NCBI GenBank assembly: GCA_948144175.1
Contig: CANXME010000106.1
Coordinates: 3,658,001-3,722,000 of the forward strand
Direction of reading: 5' to 3'
DNA: 64,000 nt
Source of the DNA: Closterium sp. NIES-65
Taxonomy: Eukaryota > Streptophyta > Zygnematophyceae > Desmidiales > Closteriaceae
Made by a program: the position numbers and the translations under genes. Below, in pieces: positions 10,301 to 20,077 of the stretch. Each line of letters starts with the position of its first letter. Within the stretch, counting starts at the first letter, position 1. Under the pieces are notes generated by a model. That model made no database searches and had not been told where the DNA came from. It saw nothing but the letters and a program-made list of their open reading frames with translations.

Positions 10301-10542
10301 ACAACAAGGCCATGCTGGCCTTGTGTCGAGAGCAGCGCTTGGAGCACAGAACGAAGCACATTGCTCTCCGCTACATCCTTGCTCGTGAGCTGCAGCAGCG
10401 TGGCCAGTTGCGACTTGCGTACGTGGCCTCTGAGGCCAACACTGCTGATGTTTTCACCAAGGCACTTCCGCCTTGTGATCATCAGCGTTTCTGCACTCAG
10501 CTGGGACTTGTCCCAGTCTTGCCTCACTTTATTACCTCTTGA
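7318..10542 (+). pseudogene. copia protease-RT-RNase H polyprotein lacking integrase (Cop-C)
   Basis: A single frame of 865 codons carries the protease active site DSGAS at 7591-7605. Then, near 8003, it passes from the protease-integrase junction straight into the end of the IN-RT linker (PLSPQELREWF). The HHCC domain, the whole catalytic core and the repeat part of the linker are absent, yet the frame stays open. RT follows (about 8960-9700; YVDD at 9559-9570), then RNase H (ADASC, CEAEIYAGAM, YVDNKAML) to TGA at 10540-10542. One in-frame TAA at 9913-9915 replaces a conserved Tyr. Protease, RT and RNase H are otherwise well preserved. Integration would need integrase supplied by another copy. 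Confidence 0.92.
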
Positions 10543-10748
10543 CCTTGCTTGTACTCTTGCATATATATACCTGCTCTTGCTTATTTAGCCTTATATATAT
10601 ATGTCTCCTCTTGCATGTGAACTGGCCTTGTGGCCTTGACCTTGTGCTTGGACTGTGTGGTGACTTTGTGATCCACCCTGAGCTTAGCTTTGCTTTGCTT
10701 GACTTGTCTTTTGACCCCTTGTTCTCCCCCACTTTGCCTATGGGGGTG
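10543..10748 (+). other. 3' UTR and polypurine tract of Cop-C
   Basis: Conserved non-coding segment with TATATA runs, then GTGATCCACCCTGAGC, a TTTGCTTTGCTTGACT stretch and CCCCCACTTTGCC. It ends in the plus-strand primer tract TATGGGGGTG just before the 3' LTR. The same order is found in every copia copy here, including the coding-less Cop-I. Confidence 0.8.
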
Positions 10749-10879
10749 TGTCAGAACATTATAGCTTATGCTGTTGTGTAGGCTATAGTGGGGTAGCCCA
10801 TAGGGGGTACAACCCAATTAGGGTTGGTACTTGTACTCACTCATTTCATATCTCATTCATTCGCGTTCTTTGTTTCACA
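10749..10879 (+). repeat. 3' LTR of Cop-C (131 bp)
   Basis: Matches the LTR at 4771-4901 except for about four substitutions. Followed by the TAGCG duplication. Confidence 0.95.
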
Positions 10880-11375
10880 TAGCGGCCTCGTTGGTCGCGC
10901 TAGCGGCCCCGTCACTTCGCCCTCGCGGCCCCATCCCGTCGCACCACCCTAGCGGCTGCGTCGCCCCGCCCTCGCGGCCCTGATCCGCCGCCCCAGAGGC
11001 CCCGTCGCCTACTCCTCCGGCCTCGGCGCTGCCCTTCCCGGCCCAGACGCCGCCCTTCCTGACCCGGCCCCGCCTCTGCTGGCCCCGTCGCCTAGCCCTG
11101 CGGCCCTGGCGCCGCCCTTCCCGGCCCCGATCCGCCGCCCTGCGGCCCCGTCACCTACCCCGCGGCCCCCGCGCCGCCCTTTCCCGGCCTTGACGCTGCC
11201 CTTCCCGACCCGGCCCAGCCTCTGCTGGTCTTGTCGCCTACCCCGCGGCCCCGGCGCTGCCCTTTTCTGGCCCCAATGCCGCCCTTCCCGACCTGGCCCC
11301 GCCCTTCTTGGCCCCGGCCCGGCCTCCGAGCCGCCGAGCCGTCGAGTCGCCCGAGCCGCCCTGTCCGGTAAGAGC
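10880..11375 (+). repeat. GC-rich leader of Cop-B, continued
   Basis: Starts with the right copy of TAGCG. GCGGCCCCG-type repeats with variable spacers continue to about 11360, ending in the short GAGCCGCC repeat that precedes gag in this family. Confidence 0.85.
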
Positions 11376-11435
11376 ACTGCCTCTACCACTGCACTGCTCT
11401 TACCCCACTATTCCTGCTACTAGTCTACTACTGTC

Positions 11436-13260
11436 ATCGCTACCCCTAGTGTCCTCGCTTTTGACGCTGAGGGTCGGGCCATTGACTTTGTCGTCTGGGT
11501 AGATGACCTACAGCTTTTTGTATAGTGCGATAGGGCGGACGCTCTCTCCCTCTTTGACCTCACCTCTGGTGCCTCTCCTGCCCCTGCTGCTGATGCTGAT
11601 GGCACTGTTCGCTCACAGTGGGCCACACGCGATGCTGCTGCACGTCTTGCTGTGCGTCGCCACCTGCCTACCTCTGAGCGTGCGCACTTTTGCCAGTACA
11701 AGAGTGCTCATACCTTGTACGACGCTGTAGTTGCACGCTACTCCTCCCTTGCCACTGCTCCACTGAGCCGCCTCATGCTACCGTACCTCTTCCCTGACCT
11801 TGCTGCCTTTCCTAAAGTCGCTGACCTCATTACGCACCTCCGCACTAGTGACACTCGCTACCGCGCTGCGCTTCCTGCTGAGTTCTGCGCCAAGAACCCC
11901 CCCCCCCCCCCCCCATGTACATCACCCTCTACTACATAGTCATCCGGCTCCTTGACTCTCTTCGCGTAGTCCGAGACAGCTTCCTCTCAGTTTGCCCCAC
12001 CACTCTCACCATTGACCTCCTTGAGAAGGCCCTCCTAGCAGCACAAAAGAGAATAGTCACTGTAGGAGCCTCTCTTGGTGACCCTCGCACTCCCATCTTT
12101 GAGGGGTGTTCCCCCTCCCCCCTTTTGCCCTCTGTCGCCTCTGCTGCTGCGGCCGACCTCGTTGGGCTTGAGTCAGTCGGTCTGGCGTCTGCCCGTAGCG
12201 GGAGACGCCGCCCTGGCAAGGGCAAGGGGGGCAGGGGCGTCGGAGGAGCTAGCGAGGGCGGTGGAGGTGGCGGTGGAGGCGGCGGAGGGAGTGGGGGTGG
12301 CGGTGGGAGTGGTGGCGGGGGTGGAGGTGTTAGTGGCGGCAGTGGAGTAGGAGGCGGCGGCGGCGGTGGCGGTAGGAGCGGAGGTGGCGGAGGTGGCGGC
12401 GGTGGAGGAGGCGGTGGCGGAGGAGGTGGAGCTGGTCCGGGTGGCGCTGCGTAGAGGGTCGGCTCTAGTGGTGGTCGGCGCCAGCAACAGCAGCACCAGC
12501 AGCGTACTCGTGACCTCCCCCTCCCTCGGCAGCTCCGTGAGTGGTACGCTGCACGTCAGCGGGGTGGGGGTATTGGTCCGTGCACCTACTTCCTACGCAC
12601 TGGCGACCGCGCGCTTGAGCAGTGTGGGGGTGCGCACTCCACCCAGCGCTTCTTTGGCCGCCTGACGGACGCTTGGCGTCACCAGTTCCCGGAGGCCACT
12701 GAGATCCCCCGCTGGGGTGAGCTGTCTAGGGCGGGAGTAGCTATCTTTGACCTTGACTTTGTTGCTATTCTTGCTGCCATGTATGCTGTGACTATTAGTG
12801 ATGAGGGTGACTGTCACCAGTGTTTTCCGCCAAACCCGGGCATTGAGACTGCAGCTCTAGGTACTGGTGAGGCTGCTGCTCTAGGTGCTAGCGAGGCTGC
12901 TGCTCTAGGTGCCAGTGCGTCTGCTTCCTCAGGTGCTGGTGAGTGTGCGCTTTCAGGTACCGCGTCGGCTTCGGCCTCCCTCACCTTCACCCTTGACTCA
13001 GGGGCTTCTCGCTCCTTCTTTCGAGACCGCACCATACTCACGCCGCTTGGTCGACCTGTTGCAGTCTCTCTGGCAGACTTCTCTAGGATTCCTATCCTTG
13101 CTCACTTCTCCACTGTCCTCCCCTGTCCGGCATCTCCCTCTGGCACCCTGTCTGGTCTCTACCTCCCCTCGTTCTCTACGAACTTGGTGAGTGGTGCTGA
13201 CCTATAGGATGGGGGAGTTCGCCAGTTCACTCCTGCAAGCCAGAGGGTGACCCACTGCAC
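11436..13260 (+). pseudogene. copia gag and protease (Cop-B)
   Basis: The sequence matches gag from its first codons, but the start codon is ATC at 11436-11438. TAG at 11523-11525 replaces Gln in the F-L-Q-C motif. The poly-C tract (near 11898-11915) has 18 C instead of 10, shifting the frame. A long Gly-rich tract (about 12250-12450) is followed by the Cys/His box (CTYFL, GDRALEQC, AHSTQRFF), in which the last Cys is changed to Phe. Protease DSGAS is intact near 12992-13006. TAG at 13205-13207 replaces Gln; the preceding Leu codon is CTA rather than CTG. Clearly non-functional. Confidence 0.88.
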
Positions 13261-14005
13261 GGACGATCGAATGGGCCGACACGTCGGCCGGGGTCGAACC
13301 TGTACAGCTGACCACTACGTCTCCTCCTGTCCCTGCGTCTGGTCAGGTAGCTGTGTTGGGTCAGGTGTTTGCTACAGCGTCTGGGTCTGGTCCTGAGTGT
13401 GCTCTCTGCTTGTATCGCCTCCTGTCTCACGAGACTCTCCTGTGGCACCACCGCTTTGGTCACCCCTCTCTGCTTCGTCTTTGGGGCACGGCCTCCCGTG
13501 TCCTTGTCTCTGATCTTCCCCGGTCCCTCCCTCCCCTTCCTCCGGGGCCTGGCCCTACCTGCGTCCCCTGTGTCGAGGGGCCGCAGCGGGCTGCCCCTCA
13601 CTACTCCCAGTTTCCTCCGACAGAGGCTTCGCTGCAGACGCTCCACATGGACGTGTGGGGCCCGGCCCACGTCCGTGGACAGGGTCACGAGCGCTACTTC
13701 CTAGAGGAAGTTGACGACTACTCGCGTTACACCACAGTCTTCCCCTTGCGCAGCAAGGGTGATGTCACTGAGGTGTTGATCAACTGGATCTCCGCAGCTC
13801 GTCTCCAGCTCAGGCAGAGCTTCGGCTCGGACTTTCCTGTTCTGCGTTTGCACTCTGACAGAGGCGGAGAGTTCTCCTCTGGCCTTGTGCGAGCATACTT
13901 TCGTGCACGAGGCTTCCGGACTGTCCACAGCAAAATGGGATTGCTGAGCGCCGCATTGGCATGGTCATGGACGTCGCTCTTACGTCCATGATGCATGTGG
14001 CATCC
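13261..14005 (+). pseudogene. copia integrase, 5' part (Cop-B), interrupted by Gyp-2
   Basis: The HHCC region (LLWHHRFGHPSLLR ... CVPC) is at about 13420-13575. The catalytic core begins at HMDVWGPA (about 13646) with DDYSRYTTVFPLRSK, and the second Asp is in LHSDRGGEFSS (about 13850). A deletion and frameshift precede the NGIAERRIGM motif holding the catalytic Glu. The reading breaks at 14005 at codons for M-M-H-A-A, and the remaining codons (PHFLWPF) resume at 20078 after Gyp-2. The flanks CATCC and CTGCC look like a decayed 5-bp target duplication. Confidence 0.88.
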
Positions 14006-14370
14006 TGTGAGAGTACGACGGCTTATGCCAGCTATGCTTGCTTGCCTCTACCTTATTATGCTATTTCTAGCATAGGATAATGATATGCATGCATGAATTG
14101 CTTGATTTCCCAGGCTAGGTGCTTTCCTATATTTTATTATATTATAGCACCGAGCTAGGTTACGTGCACTGAATTCTGGCCTTTTCGGTTGCCACCAAAT
14201 TGCCTTCTACCGAATTCGGTAAGGGCCTGTTCGGGACGCTACGCGACCCGCGGAACCTTCGCGTAACACCTGGTTACGTGGCTTTGTGTTGAGCCTATAT
14301 AGCCTCGTGCTTACCCAGGTGTTATATTCAATCTCATTCTCTTTTCTGAGCTTGATCCTAGATCCTCACA
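14006..14370 (+). repeat. 5' LTR of Gyp-2 (365 bp)
   Basis: Starts TGTGAGAGTACGACGG, ends CCTCACA. A TATA box CTATATAG is at 14294-14301. It contains the palindrome ATGCATGCAT. Differs from the 3' LTR at roughly a dozen sites plus small indels. Confidence 0.93.
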
Positions 14371-14800
14371 CTTGGTAATCAGAGCCTGTTTAGAAGCAAA
14401 GTTTTTCGACCGCTAAAACCTAGCTTTCAAAACCGCGGTGGCGACGACGGGAAGCGCCGATTTCGGGTACGTAAACCAGTTCCGCGCTATTTTTTAACGT
14501 CCCCGTCGAACCGGTTTTTGAACACTCCTCAGGTCCGGTGCGAAAAAATTGGAATTTCGATCGTCGGATCGATTCGAATCTCAACGACCCTGAGAATTTC
14601 GCCCAAAAAAGTTGGAGTTTGGAGCGTCGGATCGAATTTCTTCTCAACGGCCGAGATCGGACGCGAATTTTGACTAACGGAGAATAACGCGACCTACAGA
14701 ATCAGCCCTCGTCATTTCTGCAGTCAACTCGACTCACAGTAAGATGACCAGCGCCTGAAATTCATTTATTTTCGTCGCAAATCTTCCTATAAATCGCCAA
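14371..14800 (+). other. Gyp-2 leader with PBS
   Basis: The PBS CTTGGTAATCAGAGCC begins at 14371. The leader is non-coding, with two diverged neighbouring copies of a roughly 65-bp sequence (about 14545-14610 and 14610-14670), each with a GTCGGATCGA core and CTCAACG. Confidence 0.75.
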
Positions 14801-15757
14801 ATGGAAGGCCAGGGCGACAACTACGCGACCACGAGCGACATCGCGAGCCTCCGCACTGACATGGAGCAGACGCAGGCGACGCTTCGTCGACTCGAGGCTT
14901 TTAAAACAAGCCACCCGGCGCTCGCCACGACAGCAGCAGCGACTGCAACCACTGCAGCAACGACAATTCCAGCAGCAGTGGCGACACCGATATTTCACTG
15001 CCCAATGGCACCACCAACGCCGAACCTCGAAGCAGCACGACCGAGGCTCCCGGAAGCGTTCGATCCAAGCGCAAAGGGATCCGACGTCCGGCGTTTTGTG
15101 GCAATCCTCGAGATCTACTTCGAGGCCATTGGCTCTTCGACCCCGACATACGACGCAACATGAATCCGGCTCGCAGCAACACTGTTACGCGGACCAGCAC
15201 TCGAGTGGATCTACAACACTGACGTGGCCGGCGGGGAGAAAACGTGGCAGCAGTTTCGGGCAGAATTTATCGGGCGTTCCGAACCGGTTAATACTACCTA
15301 TATGGCGCGGCAACAAATTCATCGGCACAAGCAGTACGGCAGTGTAGCGCAGTACACGCAGCAGATGGAGCTCCTGTTCACCCGCATCCCCGACCTGACC
15401 GAAGGCGAAAAAGTCACGGCATATACAGAAGGGTTAAAATTGGGGGTTCAGCGGCAGGTGATCGCGTCAAATCACGGAAGCTACAAGGACATCGTGCGTG
15501 CAGCCGAGCGTTACGACGCGCTGACCCGAAGTCAACCCGGAACACGACGTTTCACGCTGAACCATACATTCGGCACGGAGCGATTGGCACCCCCCACGTT
15601 CGCCGAACCGATGGATATCGACAAATTCGACGCAAAGCGGCAGCCGACCAAATGCGAATTTTGCGGCGCAGCAGAACATCAGATTTTGTCGTGCTACAAG
15701 TTGAAGAAAGTACGTGCGATCATGCAGGACAGTAACAGTGGAGCCCTCCCGAAGTAA
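14801..15757 (+). pseudogene. gypsy gag (Gyp-2), one in-frame TGA
   Basis: The ATG at 14801 (MEGQGDNYATT) starts a frame that runs to TAA at 15755-15757 with a single in-frame TGA at 15161-15163. The neighbouring residues (TYDAT, IRLAATLLRGPALEWIY) suggest a CGA Arg codon mutated C to T. Domains: N-terminal helix with Ala-rich linker; retrotransposon gag capsid domain (ALEWIY, FRAEFIGRSEP, QYTQQMELLFTRIP, EGLK); CCHC zinc knuckle CEFCGAAEHQILSC at 15653-15694. Gag packages element RNA into particles. One read-through or reversion would restore the frame, so this loss is mild. Confidence 0.9.
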
Positions 15758-16527
15758 AAAAACGGGAATCGCCAGTAGCCGCGGATCGAACTGGCGATCG
15801 CGTAAAGATCCGAAAAGCGAAAAAGGGCGACGACTTGGCGACTTCGGGGCGGGCGAAAAAAGGAGAAAATGATGGCGCGAATTTAAAACGTCACGACCGG
15901 CCGGCAACAGGGGAAATCGCCGAGACAAATGGAGGCTCCGCGAAACAAGACTCTGCACCGACCGGGAAACTCAAGCCGAACACCCTCGAGAGTAAGAATA
16001 TTCCCTCTCGAGGTTTTCAAGCCTTTGAAAAATTCAGGGGAGATTTCAAGGCCAAGAAAAAGCCTTCAGACATTATTCAGGTACCTGAGAAGTTGGGCAA
16101 ACCACTCCAGAGTGTTGAAAAGGGTCGTGCGTTCCAAGGAGTTAATATTCTCTCCCCGCAGCAGAGTGTTAAGGCTCCCAATTGCCCACAGGTGAAGCCT
16201 ACACAGTTGCAAAGGCTTAAGGGAAGGTTCCAGGCCAAGACGAAGCTGAATCGGCCTCGGATAAATCCTTCTAACCCTGCTCAGTTGGAAACTGATATGG
16301 AGTCAGCATTTTCTAGCGCAAGACCGAGGGATGATTAATTTGACGTACCCTACGATCCTATAAGCGAGGCCATCTACGGTTACTCGGAGCAGCAAAAACC
16401 ACTACTACTCAAGGTGATCTGCAATGGGCGATGCCTCCAGGCAATGTTGCGTCCCACTCTGTTTGTGAGCGCAGGACGTTGGAGAAAATTGTGAGAGTTT
16501 TCAGAGGAGACCAAGTTCTCGGCAACA
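15758..16527 (+). pseudogene. gypsy gag-pol spacer and protease region without active site (Gyp-2)
   Basis: Downstream of gag a Lys/Pro/Gln-rich segment (about 15835-16338) encodes repeated FQAFEKFRGDFKAKKK and LQRLKGRFQAKTK blocks with no domain I recognise. TAA at 16336-16338 closes it, and the identical stop is in Gyp-1. The protease region follows (KVICNGRCLQAML). The expected Asp-Ser/Thr-Gly is not there: the reading jumps frame to ASHSVCERRTLEKI. A deletion of about 10 nt covering the catalytic triplet codons explains this. Gyp-1 has the same arrangement. Without the catalytic Asp the aspartic protease cannot work. Confidence 0.75.
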
Positions 16528-18240
16528 ATGGTGGACGGTACGAAACTTTCCATCCACGGCGAAGCATCACTGCAGCTACACATAGGGGCGCTGAGGTGGA
16601 AGCTGACGTTGCCGATCACAAATATCAAGGGCTTAGATTTCATTGTGGGGCGAGATTTCTTGAAGCGGTTCAACCCCGAGATCGACTGGGTCAACAGGAA
16701 GGCGTGCATCTACAACAACGGGAAACGAGTGGAGCTGCGAAGCTGGACGGATACAGGGTGTATTCCTGAAACGACACTGGCACGGTTCGAACAGACGGTG
16801 AACGAGAGTAACGCAGGGTACCTAGCACTGGTCATGGCAGCAGTAGAGGAGGAGATGCCGAACACGGAGCTACCTGCAGCAGTGAAGGAGGTCTTGGAGC
16901 AGTACAACGATATAATGTCCGACGACCTACCCGCAGGCGTACCTCTAGCACGCACCCACGAGCACGAGATCGTGGAGGAACCAGATGCAAAACCCGTCTC
17001 ACGTGCACCATACCGACTCAGTCCGACCGAACTGACAAATATGAAGAAACAGATCGAGTATCTACTGGACAAACAACTGATCCGACCCTCCACCTCTCCC
17101 TACGGCGCACGAGTTCTCTTCACACCAAAACCAGACGGCAGTTTACGGATGTGCATCTACTACCGCGCACTGAACAAACAGACACTAAAAAACAAATACC
17201 CATACCGCGCATCAACGACTTACTTGACCAACTGCATGGTGCAACAGTCTTTTCGAAGTTGGACCTACGGTCGGGTTACTGGCAGATCAAGATGGCGGAC
17301 AACTCGATCCACAAGACGGCGTTCCGTACCAGATACGGCTCTTACGAATACTTGGTGATGCCGTTCGGACTCTGCAATGCACCAGCAACGTTTCAGGCGG
17401 AGATGAATCACATCTTACGGCCCCTGCTAGACGAGTGCGTGGTGGTGTACCTGGACGACATTCTCATCTACTCCAAGAACATGAAAGAGCACGTGGAGCA
17501 TCTGTGTAAGGTGTTCGAGATCGTGCGGAAGAACAAGTTCTACGTGAAGCTGTCAAAGAGCGACTTCGCCCTGAAGAAGGTGCAGTTTCTCTAGCACATG
17601 GTGAGTGCCGAGGGCGTACACATGGACCCGCGGAAGATCGAAGCCGTCAAAAAGTGGAAAGTACCGGAGAACGTGAAGGAGTTGCAGCAGTTCCTAGGCT
17701 TCGCCAACTACTACAACAGGTTCGTGCCACAGTACGCTAAGATTGCAGCGCCACTGACCGACCTACTGAAAAAAGATACACCCCTTCAAATGGGATACTC
17801 CTCATCAGCAAGCCATGGAGCAGCTACAGACCGCACTGACCACAGACCCTGAGAAGGACTACGTAGTTGAAGCTAACGCTAGTGACCAAGCAGTCGGAGC
17901 AGTACTGATGCATGATCACAGACGCGGTTTACAGACCATCGCCTACCTCAGTAAGAAGCTACACGGAGCAGAACTGAACTACCCCATTCACGACAAAGAA
18001 GCCTTAGCCATAGTCGTAGCCTTCAAAGCGTGGAGGTGCTATCTAGAAGGAGCAAAGACTACAGTCTATACTGACCACTGCAGCCTCAAACACCTGAAGT
18101 CACAGCCAACACTCTCACGACGACAGGTGCAATGGATGGACTTCTTGGAGACCCACTTCCACTACGACATCATCTACAAATCCAGGCTACAGAACAAAGC
18201 AGACGCGTTGAGCCGCCCAGGACATGTAGCAGGCATCCAA
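16528..18240 (+). pseudogene. gypsy reverse transcriptase and RNase H (Gyp-2)
   Basis: The frame from 16528 covers the protease C-terminus ([19 protein letters not shown]) and the RT start ([23 protein letters not shown]). A frameshift near 17210 leads into [24 protein letters not shown] and the catalytic YLDD at 17448-17459. TAG at 17592-17594 replaces a conserved Gly. The thumb ([16 protein letters not shown]) follows, then another frameshift near 17790 and the RNase H domain (VEANASDQAVGAVL, YTDHCSLKHL, NKADALSRP). It copies element RNA into cDNA. Catalytic residues are retained but the frame is broken twice. Confidence 0.92.
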
Positions 18241-19697
18241 CTCGACGGGATGAACCCTCTGCTCAAGGGTCTATTCCAACATGGGTACTCCGTGGACGGC
18301 GAGATAGCAACGGCAGAGAAACAGAAGCTGTTACAGTGGGAGAAAGACTTAGCTCTAAGGAAGGGTTCAGGAAAGATTTGGGTACCGAATTACGCCCCGC
18401 TACGTCAGATCCTATTGGAGGAGTTTCACAACGTACCTTACGGGGGACATTTCGGGAGCAACAAGACGTTAGCAAGGATAGCGAAGTATTACTACTGGCC
18501 CGGGATGGCAGCAGACGTGCAGCAGTTCGTCACCTCTTGCGACACGTGCCAACGGATGAAGAGTAGCAAGCAGAAAAAAGCAGGGTTACTTCAGCCTCTA
18601 CCCGTACGGGAGCAGCCATGGCAGGTCGCTAGCCTCGACTTCATCACCGGACTTCCTTCGACCTCACGGGGGCATGATTCCATCCTCGTAGTCATCGATA
18701 AGTTCTCAAAAATGGGTCACTTCATCACGACCAACGCCACCGCTACTGCTGAAGCAACTGCTCGCCTCTTCTTTGACCGCATCATCACCATCTACGGCAT
18801 CCCCGCTACACTCATCCCAGACAGAGACCCCAAATTCACGAGTAAGTTCTGGAAGGAGCTCATGGGATTATTGGGGACTAAACTGGCAATGTCCTCAGCA
18901 TACCACCCACAGACTGACGGACAGACAGAGCAACTCAATCAAGTGGTTAAACAGCTACTGCGCACAGCTTGCAAGGACGACGTCAGCCACTGGGATACAC
19001 AGTTACCGACCCTAGAGTTCGCTTACAACAACGCATCACATGCGGCCACAGGAAAAACTCCTTTCTTCCTGTGTTACGGACGGGAACCACTCACACCACA
19101 GCAGCCAACCACACAGGCACACGTCCAAGCCGCACATGACTTCGTCACCACCATGCAGCAGCTATGGAAGAAGACTCAGCGACGACTCACCACGATGCAG
19201 ACCTCCCAGAAGCAGTATGCCGATCGTCAACGACGTGATCACTCAGTAGCAGTCGGAGATGAGGTGCTTCTTGACACGCGCAACTTGAACCTGTCTCACC
19301 TCCCATCCAAACTCCGGCCTCGCTTCTGTGGTCCTTTCTCGTTGAGGCATAAGTGACACCAGTTACATTCCACTTGCGCTAACCTACTACTTGGAAGCTT
19401 CACAATGCTTTCCATGTGCAGCTACTGAAACCCTACAAGGACCCCAACAAACAGTTCCAGGGACGGCAGCTACCCCCTCCACCACCTGTTCTCATACAGG
19501 ATGAATCCGAGTACGAAGTTGAGCGCGTTCTCACTCATCGGCGTCGCGGCGGCAAGACTGTCGAGTTCCTGATACGCTGGAAGGGATACGACCCCACTGA
19601 GGACAGTTGGGTTGCAGAAGCTGATATGGGCAACGTACGCCGTGCTCTCAAGGACTATCTTGTCAAGCAGGGTGTATCTCACGCCACCAAGCTTTGA
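18241..19697 (+). pseudogene. gypsy integrase with chromodomain (Gyp-2)
   Basis: The integrase zinc domain (EEFHNVPYGGHFGSNKT, then CDTCQRMK) at about 18420-18560 precedes the catalytic core: first Asp in LDFITGLP (about 18640), second in DRDPKFTSKFW (about 18820), Glu region DGQTEQLNQV (about 18920). The C-terminal KLRPRFCGPF motif is at about 19310. A frameshift near 19340-19415 separates the last part, which contains a chromodomain: YEVERVLTHRRRGG, FLIRWKGYDPTEDSW. It ends at TGA 19695-19697. In chromoviruses this domain steers integration to particular chromatin; that role is inferred from the family. Confidence 0.92.
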
Positions 19698-20077
19698 GGG
19701 GGGGACGTGTGAGAGTACGACGGCTTATGCCAGCTATGCTTGCTTGCCTCTACCTTATTATGCTATTTCTAGCATAGGATAATCATATGCATGCATGAAT
19801 TGCTTGATTTCCTAGGCTAGGTGCTTTCCTATATATTATTATAGTTATAGCACCGAGCTAGGTTACGTGCACCGAATTCTGGCCTTTTCGGTTGCCACCG
19901 AATTGCCTTCTACCGAATTCGGTAAGGGTCTGTTCGGGACGCTACGCGACCCGCGGAACCTTCGCATAACACCTGGTTACGGGGCTTTGTGTCGAGCCTA
20001 TATATAGCCTCGTGTTGTACCCAGGTGATGATATTCAATCTCATTCTCTTTTCTGAGCTCGATCCTAGATCCTCACA
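19698..20077 (+). repeat. polypurine tract and 3' LTR of Gyp-2
   Basis: The purine tract GGGGGGGAC lies just after the stop codon. The LTR starts TGTGAGAG at 19708, has CTATATATAG at 19998-20007, and ends CCTCACA at 20077. Cop-B integrase coding resumes on the next base. Confidence 0.92.

Larger units (their letters stand above)
4771..10879 (+). mobile_element. Ty1/copia element Cop-C, integrase deleted
   Basis: Both LTRs (4771-4901 and 10749-10879, 131 bp each, four visible differences) and the exact target duplication TAGCG (4766-4770 and 10880-10884) define a complete insertion of 6109 bp in the Cop-B leader. It is about 1.3 kb shorter than Cop-J because the integrase region is missing. 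Confidence 0.96.
14006..20077 (+). mobile_element. Ty3/gypsy chromovirus-like element Gyp-2
   Basis: Complete 6072-bp insertion in Cop-B's integrase gene, with LTRs at 14006-14370 and 19708-20077. The order is gag, spacer, protease, RT, RNase H, integrase, chromodomain. It is the best preserved gypsy copy here but has several frameshifts and stops. The C-terminal chromodomain places it with chromoviruses. Confidence 0.95.

Noticed and set aside
10885..11360. CRISPR-like array
   Set aside because: Units are imperfect, spacers are short and similar, and there are no cas genes; it is a eukaryotic minisatellite in a retrotransposon leader.
15155..15170. TGA in Gyp-2 gag as a programmed stop or selenocysteine codon
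   Set aside because: Gyp-1 has sense codons there and the change fits CGA to TGA by a single C-to-T step.
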